64,000 nucleotides of DNA from Phreatobacter sp. Its GTDB lineage: Bacteria; Pseudomonadota; Alphaproteobacteria; Rhizobiales; Phreatobacteraceae. Location: positions 62,001 to 126,000 of the forward strand of contig NZ_JAPZTZ010000010.1 in NCBI RefSeq assembly GCF_027532945.1. Reading direction: 5' to 3'. The position numbers and the translations under genes were made by a program. The notes beneath the pieces were generated by a model, which did not search any database, was not told the origin of the DNA, and saw only the letters and a program-made list of their open reading frames with translations. Positions 44,538 through 53,254 of the stretch are shown one piece after another (the stretch's first letter is position 1; each line of letters starts with the position of its first letter).

Positions 44538-44640
44538 TTGCCACCTTCGGCTTCATGAAACACCCAATCTCGGTGTCCACGAAACCGGCAGCAGGCCAAT
44601 TCGAGCAGCGAATGAGAGCCAACTTAATCCAGGTCGTTCT
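44379..44640 (-). mobile_element. Remnant of an IS3-family insertion sequence
   Basis: It includes the orfA fragment and about 100 bases upstream of it (CTTCGGCTTCATGAAACACC and CAATCTCGGTGTCCACGAAA), the usual position of the left terminal inverted repeat. The right part of the element is missing and no target duplication could be recognised. The outer limit near 44640 is approximate. Confidence 0.6.
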
Positions 44641-44709
44641 TGTGCCCGCGTAAGGACTGGCAATCGCCCATGGCGCAAAAGGAATGCAGCGCCCCGTGAT
44701 CCGAGATCG

Positions 44710-45384
44710 TCAACGATTGCGGATGATCCTCGTCGTGCGTTCGATATGGGCCCGCATATGGCGCTCCGCCGCGGTCGCGTCCCTCGCCGCCAATGCGTCG
44801 AGGATCAGGGCATGGTCGGCATTGCCTTGAGCCATCTGCTCGGCGGACGACATGCGCACCACGTCGCCGTTGAAGTAGAACAGGCCCGTCGCGTCGATCG
44901 CGTCGACCAGCTTGGGATTGCGGGCCGCGGCGATCACCGCGTCGTGGAAAGCCCGGTTCGTGCGCACGCGGGCCTTCTCGTCCTGCGGGTCCAGCGCCAG
45001 ACGTTCCGCGTGGATGGCGAACAGCTGCGCGAGGTCGTCGACCGTAGCGCGTTGAGCCGCCAATCCCGCTGCGACGCCCTCCAGCGCGGCGCGAACCTCC
45101 GCGTTCAGGGTGAGATCCTCCAGGGAGAACTCCCGGACCGCCCAGCCACGCTTGCGCGGGACGATCAACCCGGCCGCCGCCAGCCTCTGCAGGCTCTCGC
45201 GCACCGGCGTGCGGCTGACACCGAGGCGCTCGGCGATATCGGCCTCGATCAGCGGCTCATTGGGACGCAACTCGCCCGCAATGATCGCCTGCCGGACGCG
45301 ATCGAAGACCTCTCCTGAGCGGCGTTGCGGCGGCAGCGCGCTGGCGCCTAGCGTCGTGACCGATAGCGAACGCACCTCGGACAT
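44710..45384 (-). CDS. GntR-family regulator, FCD (FadR-like) subgroup
   Basis: 224 residues. A winged helix-turn-helix is at residues 20-80 (FDRVRQAIIAGELRPNEPLIEADIAERLGVSRTPVRESLQRLAAAGLI). An FCD helical domain follows, with likely metal-binding residues in RTNRAFHDAVIAAA, NADHALI and RHMRAHIERT. The ribosome site AAGGGAG abuts the ATG at 45384, closer than usual. It is divergent from the LuxR gene. A 14-bp palindrome in the shared region is its probable operator. It likely represses the adjacent aromatic-acid genes until an organic acid binds. Confidence 0.9.
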   Translation of the reverse strand: MSEVRSLSVTTLGASALPPQRRSGEVFDRVRQAIIAGELRPNEPLIEADIAERLGVSRTPVRESLQRLAAAGLIVPRKRGWAVREFSLEDLTLNAEVRAALEGVAAGLAAQRATVDDLAQLFAIHAERLALDPQDEKARVRTNRAFHDAVIAAARNPKLVDAIDATGLFYFNGDVVRMSSAEQMAQGNADHALILDALAARDATAAERHMRAHIERTTRIIRNR

Positions 45385-45419
45385 CTCCCTTCATTGACAC
45401 CCCAGTATCACGCATGCGA

Positions 45420-45433
45420 GTTTGCATGCAAAC
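45420..45433. promoter_or_regulatory. Palindromic operator GTTTGCATGCAAAC
   Basis: A 14-bp perfect palindrome in the 107-bp gap between the divergent GntR and LuxR genes. A further half-site ATGCAAAC follows at 45438-45445. Symmetric AT-centred sites of this length are typical FCD-GntR operators, and the position suits autoregulation plus control of the LuxR gene. Confidence 0.65.
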
Positions 45434-45491
45434 AAGAATGCAAACGCACGGGGCGCTCGTTGATGACGCGCCAAGGGGCCGGAGATGTCCG

Positions 45492-46265
45492 ATGCAGGTC
45501 TATGACGGGAGGCGGTTCGGCACGCAGGATCCCGGATGTGCCGGGCTCATCGCCCATATCGGCCACAGCGATTTCGGGTCGCAGTTCCTGACCTTCGCGC
45601 GGTCGGCCTTGGGCACCGACCATGTCACCGCCTTCGCCACGACCCATCGCGGGACAATCCAGACCGTCCTCGCGGAAAATCTTGGTCCCCGCCGCGTGGC
45701 CAGGACGGTCGCCGACCGCTACATCCGTCGGCACTGGAACAACGATCCCGTCACCCGGCTGCTGGCCGGCCCCGCGTCGCGGGATGGCCGCATCATCGTC
45801 GATATCGACGCCGCCGATGTCGAGAAGGGCGACTATCGCCGGGAATGCTACGCCGAGATCAACCTCGACCACCGGCTGTCAGTCGCGGAGAAGCGCAATG
45901 ACAGGACGATGCGCCTCAGCGTCTATCGCTCGCGGGATGACGATTTCCGTCAGGAGGACGTCGCCCGGCTCGGGCAGATGGCCGATCTGCTGATGGCCTT
46001 GCTGTGGCGCCACGACGAAGCGGTATCGGCCCAGAGTTCGCGCGACCTCGACGCCAATCTCGAAGCCCGCATCAGACGGCTTGAACCGGGCCTGACCGAG
46101 CGCGAGCGACAGGTCTGCGCCCTGATCGCGCAAGGGGTGACATCGGAGGGCATCGGACTGCGTCTCGGCATCGGCCTGAACACCGTCCTGACCTACCGCA
46201 AGCGCACCTATGCCCGGCTCGGCATCTCCTCACAGAATGAGCTGATGCGCCGCCTGATGATGTGA
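45492..46265 (+). CDS. LuxR-family transcriptional regulator
   Basis: 257 residues from the ATG at 45492 (GGAG seven bases ahead); the open frame begins earlier, inside the operator, without a better start. The N-terminal 170 residues are an uncharacterised sensor region (HVTAFATTHRGTIQTVLAEN, YIRRHWNNDPVTRLL). The C-terminal HTH is LTERERQVCALIAQGVTSEGIGLRLGIGLNTVLTYRKRTYARLGISSQNEL. There is no receiver domain. Located before the fumarylacetoacetase gene, it may activate the homogentisate genes. Confidence 0.88.
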   Translation: MQVYDGRRFGTQDPGCAGLIAHIGHSDFGSQFLTFARSALGTDHVTAFATTHRGTIQTVLAENLGPRRVARTVADRYIRRHWNNDPVTRLLAGPASRDGRIIVDIDAADVEKGDYRRECYAEINLDHRLSVAEKRNDRTMRLSVYRSRDDDFRQEDVARLGQMADLLMALLWRHDEAVSAQSSRDLDANLEARIRRLEPGLTERERQVCALIAQGVTSEGIGLRLGIGLNTVLTYRKRTYARLGISSQNELMRRLMM

Positions 46266-46379
46266 TGGCCCGCCGGCCGTCGCGCGCAGGCCGCAGCCCT
46301 TGTCCCCACCGGCTGTGACAGCGCCGGGAGTCATCCGGTGCGACACTGACGGGCGTTTCCGAAGCACCCCGAGAGCGTC

Positions 46380-47705
46380 GTGACCGACAGCCCCATCGAT
46401 GAGACCCATGCTCCCGAACGCCGCAGCTGGGTTGCCTCCGCCCATGATCCCCGGACCGATTTCCCGCTGCAGAACCTGCCCCTCGGCGTGTTCCGGCCGA
46501 AAGGTGCTGCCGAGTTCCGCATCGGGGTTGCCATAGGCGACCGCATCCTGGATCTCGCGGCCATCGCAAAGCAACTGGCCGACGAGGTCGATGCCGCCGT
46601 CACGGTGCTGACCGCGCCGTCGCTCGGCCCGCTGATGGAGCTACAGCCGTCGGCGTGGCGGGCTTTGCGCCGAGCCCTGGTCCAACGCCTGGAGGCCGGG
46701 TCGGCGCACCAGGCCGCCTTGGAGCCGTTCCTGTTCGGCATGGTCGATGCCGAGATGCGGCTGCCCGTCCGTCCCGGCGGCTTCATCGACTTCTTCGCCT
46801 CGATCCAGCACGCGACCAATGCCGGACGCCTGTTCCGGCCGAACGCGCCGCTCCTGCCGAACTACAAGCATGTGCCGATCGCCTATAATGGGCGGGCCTC
46901 GACGATCAGGGCCGATGGCGCCGACATCCGCCGCCCGAATGGTCAGAGGCGCCAGGAGGGGGAGGAGACGCCTTCCTTCGGTCCAAGCCTGCGGCTCGAC
47001 TACGAGATGGAGCTCGGCATCTTCCTCGGCGCTAGCACCGCCGTCGGCGAGACCGTCCCCATCGGTGCGGCGTGGGAACACATTTTCGGCTTCTGCCTTC
47101 TCAACGACTGGTCAGCACGCGACATCCAGGCGTGGGAATACCAGCCGCTCGGACCATTTCTGGGGAAGAGCTTTGCGACCTCGGTGTCGCCGTGGATCGT
47201 GACCGCCGAAGCGCTGAAGCCGTTTCGCGTGCCTGCGGCCGCCAGGGCGGCGGATGACCCGGCGCCGCTGCCCTACCTGTTCGATGCCGCGGACCAGGCC
47301 ATGGGGGGCCTCGACATCACGCTGTCCGCGTGGCTGCGGACGCCTGCCATGGCCGCCGCTGGCCATCGCGCCGAGCGTCTCGGCACGGCCTCCGCAGCGG
47401 GGCTCTACTGGACGCCGGCGCAGATGGTCGCGCACCAGACGAGCAACGGCTGCAGCCTCGAGGCTGGCGACCTCTACGGCTCCGGAACCATTTCCGGCAA
47501 TGGCCCGGATGCGCTCGGCAGCCTGCTCGAGATCACCCGGGGCGGCAGCGAGCCGAAAACACTGGCCGATGGCGACAGCCGCCGCTTCCTCGAGGATGGT
47601 GACGAGCTGTCCCTCACGGGACGATGCGAGAAGCCCGGCTTTGCCTCGCTCGGCTTCGGCACCTGTCGGGGCACGGTCCGGCCGGCACTACCGGTCGGCA
47701 CCTGA
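46380..47705 (+). CDS. Fumarylacetoacetase
   Basis: 441 residues, GTG start. The SH3-like N-domain (DFPLQNLPLGVFRPKGAAEFRIGVAIGDRILDL) and the FAH catalytic domain follow the eukaryotic/proteobacterial FahA pattern. It has the metal/substrate segment FIDFFASIQHATNAGRLFRP (catalytic His), LDYEMELGIFLGAS (Glu ligands), FGFCLLNDWSARDIQAWEYQPLGPFLGKSFATSVSPWIV and NGCSLEAGDLYGSGTISG. It hydrolyses fumarylacetoacetate to fumarate and acetoacetate, the last step of the homogentisate path. It is followed by an SDR and hmgA. Confidence 0.94.
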   Translation: MTDSPIDETHAPERRSWVASAHDPRTDFPLQNLPLGVFRPKGAAEFRIGVAIGDRILDLAAIAKQLADEVDAAVTVLTAPSLGPLMELQPSAWRALRRALVQRLEAGSAHQAALEPFLFGMVDAEMRLPVRPGGFIDFFASIQHATNAGRLFRPNAPLLPNYKHVPIAYNGRASTIRADGADIRRPNGQRRQEGEETPSFGPSLRLDYEMELGIFLGASTAVGETVPIGAAWEHIFGFCLLNDWSARDIQAWEYQPLGPFLGKSFATSVSPWIVTAEALKPFRVPAAARAADDPAPLPYLFDAADQAMGGLDITLSAWLRTPAMAAAGHRAERLGTASAAGLYWTPAQMVAHQTSNGCSLEAGDLYGSGTISGNGPDALGSLLEITRGGSEPKTLADGDSRRFLEDGDELSLTGRCEKPGFASLGFGTCRGTVRPALPVGT

Positions 47706-47818
47706 CAATCATGTCCCCATCGCTTGGGACAGAGGGATCCCGGCGAAACCTGTAGAATGACGCCTCAAGGGCCATGACCCGCGAAGCCGGGTTACCGGAA
47801 CGATCAGGGAGAGACGCA

Positions 47819-48592
47819 GTGAGCAGCTTGCGACAGGGCGGGCAGGGCGAATATCCGCTCCGCGGACGGATCGCGGTGGTGACCGGCGGTAGCAGCGGCA
47901 TCGGCGCCGCCACCGTCCAGCGGCTCGCCAAGGCCGGGGCCACCGTCGTGGTCGGCTACAACTCGGGTCAGCAGCGCGCCGAGGCGCTCATCGCCCAGCT
48001 CCCCGGCCAGGGCCATGTCGCCCTTTATCTGCCGATGGAGGACAGCGCCGCCATCGTTGCTGCCGCTGAGGCCGTGCGCGCGGCCTTCGGCAAGGTCGAC
48101 GTGCTCGTCAATTCCGCCGGCGTGACCCGCGCCGTCCCGCATGCCGACCTCGACGCCCTCGACGATGCGACCTTCGACCGGATCCTGCTGACCAATGTCC
48201 GCGGCCCCTTCGCGACGATCCGCGCCTTTGCCCCGCTGCTGCGGGCGAGCGGCGATTCCGTCGTGATCAACGTCTCGTCGCTGTCGGGAATGACGGGGCT
48301 TGGCAGTTCCATCGCCTACTGCGCCTCCAAGGGCGCGCTCGACACGATGAGCCTGTCGCTGGCCCGCGTTCTGGCCCCGGAAACGCGGGTCATCTCCGTT
48401 GCGCCCGCGGCGGTCGCGACAGATTTCGTGCCGGGCCGCGGCCGCGAGAATGTCGAGAAGCAGGCCGCCAGCACGCCGCTGAAGATCGTGACGGAGGCCG
48501 ACGACGTCGCCCTCGCGATCCTCGCCGCCATCACGCATCTGCGCCTGACGACCGGCAGCGCCATCGTCGTCGACAACGGGCGCCATCTCTAA
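47819..48592 (+). CDS. SDR family oxidoreductase in the homogentisate segment
   Basis: 257 residues from a GTG at 47819 (AGGGAGAG ahead); an ATG at 47774 is a weaker alternative. Features are [28 protein letters not shown], catalytic Ser in [14 protein letters not shown] and YCASKGAL, ending IVVDNGRHL. It occupies the place where maleylacetoacetate isomerase often lies, but it is an NAD(P)H enzyme and cannot do that reaction. It may reduce an upstream ketone or act on an aromatic side chain. The substrate is unknown. Confidence 0.87.
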   Translation: MSSLRQGGQGEYPLRGRIAVVTGGSSGIGAATVQRLAKAGATVVVGYNSGQQRAEALIAQLPGQGHVALYLPMEDSAAIVAAAEAVRAAFGKVDVLVNSAGVTRAVPHADLDALDDATFDRILLTNVRGPFATIRAFAPLLRASGDSVVINVSSLSGMTGLGSSIAYCASKGALDTMSLSLARVLAPETRVISVAPAAVATDFVPGRGRENVEKQAASTPLKIVTEADDVALAILAAITHLRLTTGSAIVVDNGRHL

Positions 48593-48626
48593 CGCCGACG
48601 CCGCCCCAGACAGAGGAGAGACAGCC

Positions 48627-49976
48627 GTGAACGCCGTTCCCACCTTCGCGCCGAGCGAGGCGGTCCTGTCGCCGCGCGACGGCTCCATCGCCTACATGAC
48701 CGGGTTCGAAAACTCGTTCGCGACCGAGGCCGTCGAGGGCGCCCTGCCGATCATGCGCAACTCGCCCCAGAAGGCGCCCCAGGGCCTCTATGCGGAGCAG
48801 TTATCGGGCTCGGCCTTTACCGCCCCGCGCCACGCCAACAAGCGGACCTGGTTCTACCGGATACGGCCCTCGGTGAAGCATGGTCGCGGCTTCCGGCAGG
48901 TCGACCATGGCCTGATCCGGACGGCGCCCTGCCGCGATGAGAGTTCGCTCCCTATCGCCCAGATGCGCTGGCACCCCATCGCCATCCCCAGCAAGCCCTG
49001 CACCTTCCTGTCGGGCCTACGCACCATCTGCACCGGCGGCGACGTCCATATGCAGGCCGGCATGGCGAGCCACGTCTATGTGGCCAACCAGTCCATGGGC
49101 GACGACTATTTCTACAATTGCGATGGCGAGATGCTGCTCGTGCCTCAGGAGAACAGCATCCAGGTGTTCACCGAATGCGGCATTCTCGATGCGGCGCCCG
49201 GCGAGATCGTCGTCGTTCCGAAGGGGATGAAGTTCAAGGTCGACCTGCCCAACGGCCCGGCGCGCGGCTATGTCTGCGAGAATTACGGCTCCTACCTGAC
49301 CTTGCCCGAGCGCGGCCCGATCGGCGCCAATTGCCTCGCCAACCCCCGCGATTTCCTCGCTCCGGTGGCAGCTTTCGAGGACAAGGAGCGGCCCTGCCGA
49401 ATGTTCGTTAAGGCGCTCGGCAAGCTCTACGTGACCGACCTGCCGCAGTCCCCACTGGATGTCGTGGCGTGGCACGGCAATTTCGCGCCGGTGAAATACG
49501 ATCTGCGCCGCTTCTCGCCGGTGGGGTCGATCCTCTTCGACCATCCCGATCCGTCGATCTACACCGTCCTCACCTCGGCCTCCGACACGCCGGGAACGGC
49601 CAATGTCGACTTCGTCATCTTTCCGGAGCGCTGGATCGTGATGGAGAACTCGTTTCGCCCGCCCTGGTACCATATGAACGTCATGAGCGAGTTCATGGGC
49701 CTCATCTACGGCGTCTACGACGCCAAGCCCGGTGGCTTCGTGCCGGGGGGCATGAGCCTCCACAATGCACTGATCGCCCACGGCCCCGATGCCGAGGCCT
49801 TCGAGAAGGCTTCCAACAAGCCGCTGCATCCGGAGAAGCTGTCGGGGACCATGGCCTTCATGTTCGAGACGCGCTTTCCGCTCAGCCCCACCGCCTATGC
49901 CTCCAGCCTCGACCTCATGGACGGCGCCTATCCGGACTGCTGGGATCGGGTCGAACGCGCCTTCGCGCCGACGTGA
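48627..49976 (+). CDS. hmgA: Homogentisate 1,2-dioxygenase
   Basis: 449 residues, GTG start after GAGGAGAG. Cupin-type ring-cleaving dioxygenase: [48 protein letters not shown] and [18 protein letters not shown]. The C-terminal iron-binding region reads [20 protein letters not shown] (His and Glu ligands), with a later His in [12 protein letters not shown]. It opens homogentisate to maleylacetoacetate. Together with the fumarylacetoacetase two genes upstream it forms the tyrosine/phenylalanine degradation core; the isomerase is not in the window. Confidence 0.96.
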   Translation: MNAVPTFAPSEAVLSPRDGSIAYMTGFENSFATEAVEGALPIMRNSPQKAPQGLYAEQLSGSAFTAPRHANKRTWFYRIRPSVKHGRGFRQVDHGLIRTAPCRDESSLPIAQMRWHPIAIPSKPCTFLSGLRTICTGGDVHMQAGMASHVYVANQSMGDDYFYNCDGEMLLVPQENSIQVFTECGILDAAPGEIVVVPKGMKFKVDLPNGPARGYVCENYGSYLTLPERGPIGANCLANPRDFLAPVAAFEDKERPCRMFVKALGKLYVTDLPQSPLDVVAWHGNFAPVKYDLRRFSPVGSILFDHPDPSIYTVLTSASDTPGTANVDFVIFPERWIVMENSFRPPWYHMNVMSEFMGLIYGVYDAKPGGFVPGGMSLHNALIAHGPDAEAFEKASNKPLHPEKLSGTMAFMFETRFPLSPTAYASSLDLMDGAYPDCWDRVERAFAPT

Positions 49977-50105
49977 GGCCGACAGCCGCGGCCACGGGCG
50001 GTGGCCGACCGGCGGCGTGGCGGCCCCGCGCCGCGCAAGGCGCCGTATATCAAGACGAGAGCGCGCCAAGACGCTCCCGACCGTCACACATCCAAGGAGC
50101 CCCCG

Positions 50106-51071
50106 ATGCCTACACGCCGCGCGGCCGTGGCCGCCCTTCTCTCCACCGGTCTCATGCCCCGGATGGCCTCCGCCCAGGCCTGGCCGCGGCGTCCCGTGAT
50201 GCTCATGCACGGTTTCGGCGCCGGCGGTAACGCCGACTCCATCTCCCGCGTCGTCGCCAACGCGCTCTCCCTGGATCTTGGCGAGCAGGTGGTGGTCGAG
50301 GCGAAGCCGGGTGCGGGCGGCAATTTGGCCTCCGAGCAGGTCGCCCGCGCCGCACCCGACGGCCACACGATCATCCTGCTCACCGGAGGCCATGCCGTTT
50401 CGGCGGCGCTCTACAAGAGCCTGCGCTTCAATCCGGTCGATGATTTTGCCTTCGCTTCGCTGGTGGCAACCTTTCCCTTCGTCATTGCAGCGCGAGCCGA
50501 TAGCCCGATCCAGTCGATCGCCCAGCTTGTCGAGGCAGCTCGGCGGGAGCCCGGCAAGCTGACCTTCTCATCGGTGGGATTTGGATCGACGCAGCATCTG
50601 GCTGGTGAGCTCTTCGCCGAAACGGCCGGCATCAAGCTGACGCACGTTCCCTACCGCGGCGGCATGCAGCCTCTGAGCGACTTGATGTCGGGGCGCATCG
50701 ACTTGATGGTCGATTCCATCACCGTCACCGGTGCGGCGATCCGGGCCGGAACCATCCGCGGCCTTGGCGTCACCAGCCGCGAGCCCTGGCCGGCGCTCCC
50801 TGAATTGGTGCCGATCGCGACGACGCTGCCGGGCTTCGAGGTTCGTTCATGGATCGGCATCGCGGCGCCTGCCGCGACCCCAGCATCGGTCATCGCCAGG
50901 CTTGAGGGCGCCATTAACAAGGCGCTGCTGTCGGCCCAGGTGCGCGAGCAGCTCGGTTTTCTCGGCGTAAAGCCGGAGGGCTCGACGCCCGAGGGCATGA
51001 AGGCCTTCGTCGTCGGCGAGATCGAGCGCTGGAAGCGCGTCGTCCGGGCATCCGGCATCGAGCAGATCTAG
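50106..51071 (+). CDS. Bug/TctC-family periplasmic binding protein
   Basis: 321 residues from the ATG at 50106 behind AAGGAG. A short signal peptide (MPTRRAAVAALLSTGLMPRMASAQ) precedes a Bug fold: VMLMHGFGAGGNADSISRVVANALS, EAKPGAGGNLASEQVARAAPDGH, VPYRGGMQPLSDLMSGRIDLMV. The usual FPPGG loop is replaced by FGAGG. It likely presents an aromatic or organic acid to a TctAB-type permease, which is absent here. It follows hmgA on the same strand. Confidence 0.87.
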   Translation: MPTRRAAVAALLSTGLMPRMASAQAWPRRPVMLMHGFGAGGNADSISRVVANALSLDLGEQVVVEAKPGAGGNLASEQVARAAPDGHTIILLTGGHAVSAALYKSLRFNPVDDFAFASLVATFPFVIAARADSPIQSIAQLVEAARREPGKLTFSSVGFGSTQHLAGELFAETAGIKLTHVPYRGGMQPLSDLMSGRIDLMVDSITVTGAAIRAGTIRGLGVTSREPWPALPELVPIATTLPGFEVRSWIGIAAPAATPASVIARLEGAINKALLSAQVREQLGFLGVKPEGSTPEGMKAFVVGEIERWKRVVRASGIEQI

Positions 51072-51107
51072 ACACCGGAGGCGGCTGGGCATGCGCGCGT
51101 CCGGTCG

Positions 51108-51836
51108 TTGAGGCATGCCCCCATCGGGAGGCGTTGCGTCAGCTCTTCCACACTCCATCGCGGCGAGGGCGCATTCGTGCATGACGGTGAGGGCCCGCTG
51201 TGTCGCAGCCGTGCCGATGCCGTCGTCCAGGCCCGCGCCTACCAGGCGCTTGGCGCCGATGGTCTGCTGGCCATCTGCGAGGCGTATTTCCCGCTGGGGG
51301 ACGATGCGCTCGAGAGCTATTTCCGCGCCATCGCAGATGCGACCGACCTGCCGGTCGTGCTCTACACCAACCCCAATTTCCAGCGCTCCGACCTGTCGCT
51401 CGACGTCATTGACCGGCTTGCCGACCATCCTCGCATCGTCGGCATCAAGGATGCCTCGACCAATACGGGCCGGCTCTTGTCGATCATCGCCCGCTGCTGC
51501 GACCGGCTCGCGGTCCATTCCGCCTCCGCCCACATTCCCGCCGCCGTCATGCTGATCGGCGGGGTAGGCTGGATGGCGGGACCGGCCTGTCTCGTGCCGC
51601 GCGACAGCGTGCGGCTCTACGACCTCTGCCGCGCCGGGCGATGGGACGAGGCGATGGCGCTGCAGCGGCGGCTGTGGCGGCTCAACGAGCTCTTCGCCCG
51701 CCACAATCTTGCGGCCGTCATCAAGGCTGGCCTGGCGCTGCGCGGCCATGCGGTCGGCGATCCAGTGCCGCCGCAGGAACCGCTGGCGGCCGGGCCCCGC
51801 GCGCTCCTCGCCAAGGCCCTGGAAGAATTTGCCTGA
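51108..51836 (+). pseudogene. N-terminally truncated DapA-family aldolase/synthase
   Basis: The ORF encodes 242 residues, but DapA-like homology begins only at about residue 27 ([20 protein letters not shown]). Full-length members have about 300 residues. The first part of the barrel, including the Thr-Thr phosphate/keto-acid-binding region, is missing and replaced by unrelated-looking sequence. The catalytic Tyr (VLYTNPNF) and Schiff-base Lys (VGIKDAST) remain. It may be a remnant from a recombination or a broken gene. It lies between two Bug/TctC genes, a typical setting for such aldolases. Confidence 0.65.
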
Positions 51837-51961
51837 ACAACCATCCGTGAGAGAGCGTCGATCTCCCGTGCAGGCCCAATTCAGCCAGCGATTTCATTGT
51901 CTTGACCGCCTTTTGCCGCGATCATTCGAGCCTTGAATGATCAGTGCCGAAAGGGCGCGCG

Positions 51962-52978
51962 ATGCTCGAACGCCATGACCCCGTCACCCCCGAGATCTCA
52001 GGTCCCGACCGCCGGACGGCACTGGCCGCGATGGTCGCGGCGATCGCCGCGCCTGGCCTGATCCGCGGCGCGCGGGCTGAGACGCCGAAGGGGGCGATCC
52101 GATTCATCGTGCCCTTCGCGCCCGGCGGCAGTGTCGATGTGCTCGGCCGTGCCGTGGCGAAGGCGGTCGGTGCCGCGCTCGGCCAGCCGACCGTGGTCGA
52201 GAATATCGCCGGAGGCTCTACCAATCTCGGCTCGGAGCGCGCCGCCCGGGCGGCACCCGACGGCCTGACCATCCTCGTCGCCAGCGACAGCCTCGCCATC
52301 AACAAGAGCCTGTTTCCGCGGCTCGGCTTCGACCCGGTGACAAGTTTCGCGCCGGTGACCCTCGCCATCACCGCGCCGCAGCTGGTCCTGACCCATCCGG
52401 GGTCGGGCATCGACCGGATCGCGGACTATGTGGACACGGTACGCGCGCGGCCCGGCGCGGTGAAGGTGGGCCTGCCCGGCCACGGCGTCATCGGCCATCT
52501 CGCCAGCGAGATCCTCAACCGCCGGCTCGGCGGGCTGTCCGTCAACCACATCCCCTATAATGGCGGCGCGCCCGCCAGCCGCGATCTGCTCGGCGGCCAT
52601 CTCGACGCCCTTTTCATCACGCTGCCGGCGGTGACGACGCAGGTGCAGGAGAAGACGCTCAAGGGCCTCGCCGTCACGTCGGCCGCGCGCTCGAAGGCGC
52701 TGCCTGATGTTCCGACCCTCGCCGAGACCGTCGCCCCGGGGCTCGACCTGGTGAGCTGGCAGGGCTTCCTTGTGCCGGCCACCACGCCGCGCCCGCTGGT
52801 GGAGGGCCTCCATGGCGCTATCGCCCGGGCCCTGCGCGACCCCTCCGTCGCCGAGCCGCTGTCGAGCCTCGGCTTCGATATCCTTGCCGAAGGCCCCGAG
52901 GCCTTCGCGAGCCTCATTCGCCGCGACGTCGCCGCCTTCGCCGAGGTCGTCCAGCAGGCCGGGCTCGCCCGCAGCTGA
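51962..52978 (+). CDS. Bug/TctC-family periplasmic binding protein
   Basis: 338 residues from the ATG at 51962 (AAAGGG ahead). The signal peptide is long and Tat-like (DRRTALAAMVAAIAAPGLIRG). The Bug fold is complete: IRFIVPFAPGGSVDVLGRAVAKAVG, VENIAGGSTNLGSERAARAAPDGL, NHIPYNGGAPASRDLLGGHLDAL. It is the third such orphan binding protein in the window and shares only the fold with the others, so the ligands probably differ. Confidence 0.9.
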   Translation: MLERHDPVTPEISGPDRRTALAAMVAAIAAPGLIRGARAETPKGAIRFIVPFAPGGSVDVLGRAVAKAVGAALGQPTVVENIAGGSTNLGSERAARAAPDGLTILVASDSLAINKSLFPRLGFDPVTSFAPVTLAITAPQLVLTHPGSGIDRIADYVDTVRARPGAVKVGLPGHGVIGHLASEILNRRLGGLSVNHIPYNGGAPASRDLLGGHLDALFITLPAVTTQVQEKTLKGLAVTSAARSKALPDVPTLAETVAPGLDLVSWQGFLVPATTPRPLVEGLHGAIARALRDPSVAEPLSSLGFDILAEGPEAFASLIRRDVAAFAEVVQQAGLARS

Positions 52979-53017
52979 TGATCGGACGAAGCCGACTTTG
53001 AATTGACCACACGCGCC

Positions 53018-53170
53018 ATGACAACACGCCAGATCATCGTCCGCATCGTCGACTGGAGCTTGGTCGCCGGTTCCTTTGGGCTGATCCTCTTCGCCACGGT
53101 CGCGTTGAGGCCGTCAGCACCTCTGCAGGCCACTCCAGCCGCGCCACCTGCCGTCGTGGCCACGCGATAG
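53018..53170 (+). CDS. Small membrane protein, 50 residues
   Basis: ATG at 53018, stop TAG at 53168-53170. It begins MTTRQIIVRIVDWSLVAGSF, followed by GLILFATVALRPSAP: one membrane-spanning segment and a Pro/Ala-rich tail. The ribosome site is weak, so expression is uncertain. It lies between the last Bug/TctC gene and the terminator of the cysA transcript. It is similar in layout, though not in sequence, to the 53-residue protein at 63318. Confidence 0.45.
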   Translation: MTTRQIIVRIVDWSLVAGSFGLILFATVALRPSAPLQATPAAPPAVVATR

Positions 53171-53171
53171 G

Positions 53172-53220
53172 AAAAAGGCGCCAGAGACGCTCGCCGCAGG
53201 ACTGCCGGCGTCTTCTGGCG
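53172..53220 (-). terminator. Terminator of the sulfate-importer operon
   Basis: CGCCAGAGACGC (53179-53190) and its near-complement at 53208-53220 (one bulged base) form a 12-bp stem with a 17-base loop, followed on the - strand by CCTTTTTC (A at 53172-53176). It lies 35 bases beyond the cysA stop. Confidence 0.75.
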
Positions 53221-53254
53221 GGGGGAACGCAAGACGTGACATTCTCGGGCGTGG

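Noticed and set aside
43974-44558. 194-codon + strand frame after tRNA-Tyr
   Set aside because: It is in a different frame from the integrase remnant and runs antisense through the transposase fragment; it has Ser/Arg-rich random composition.
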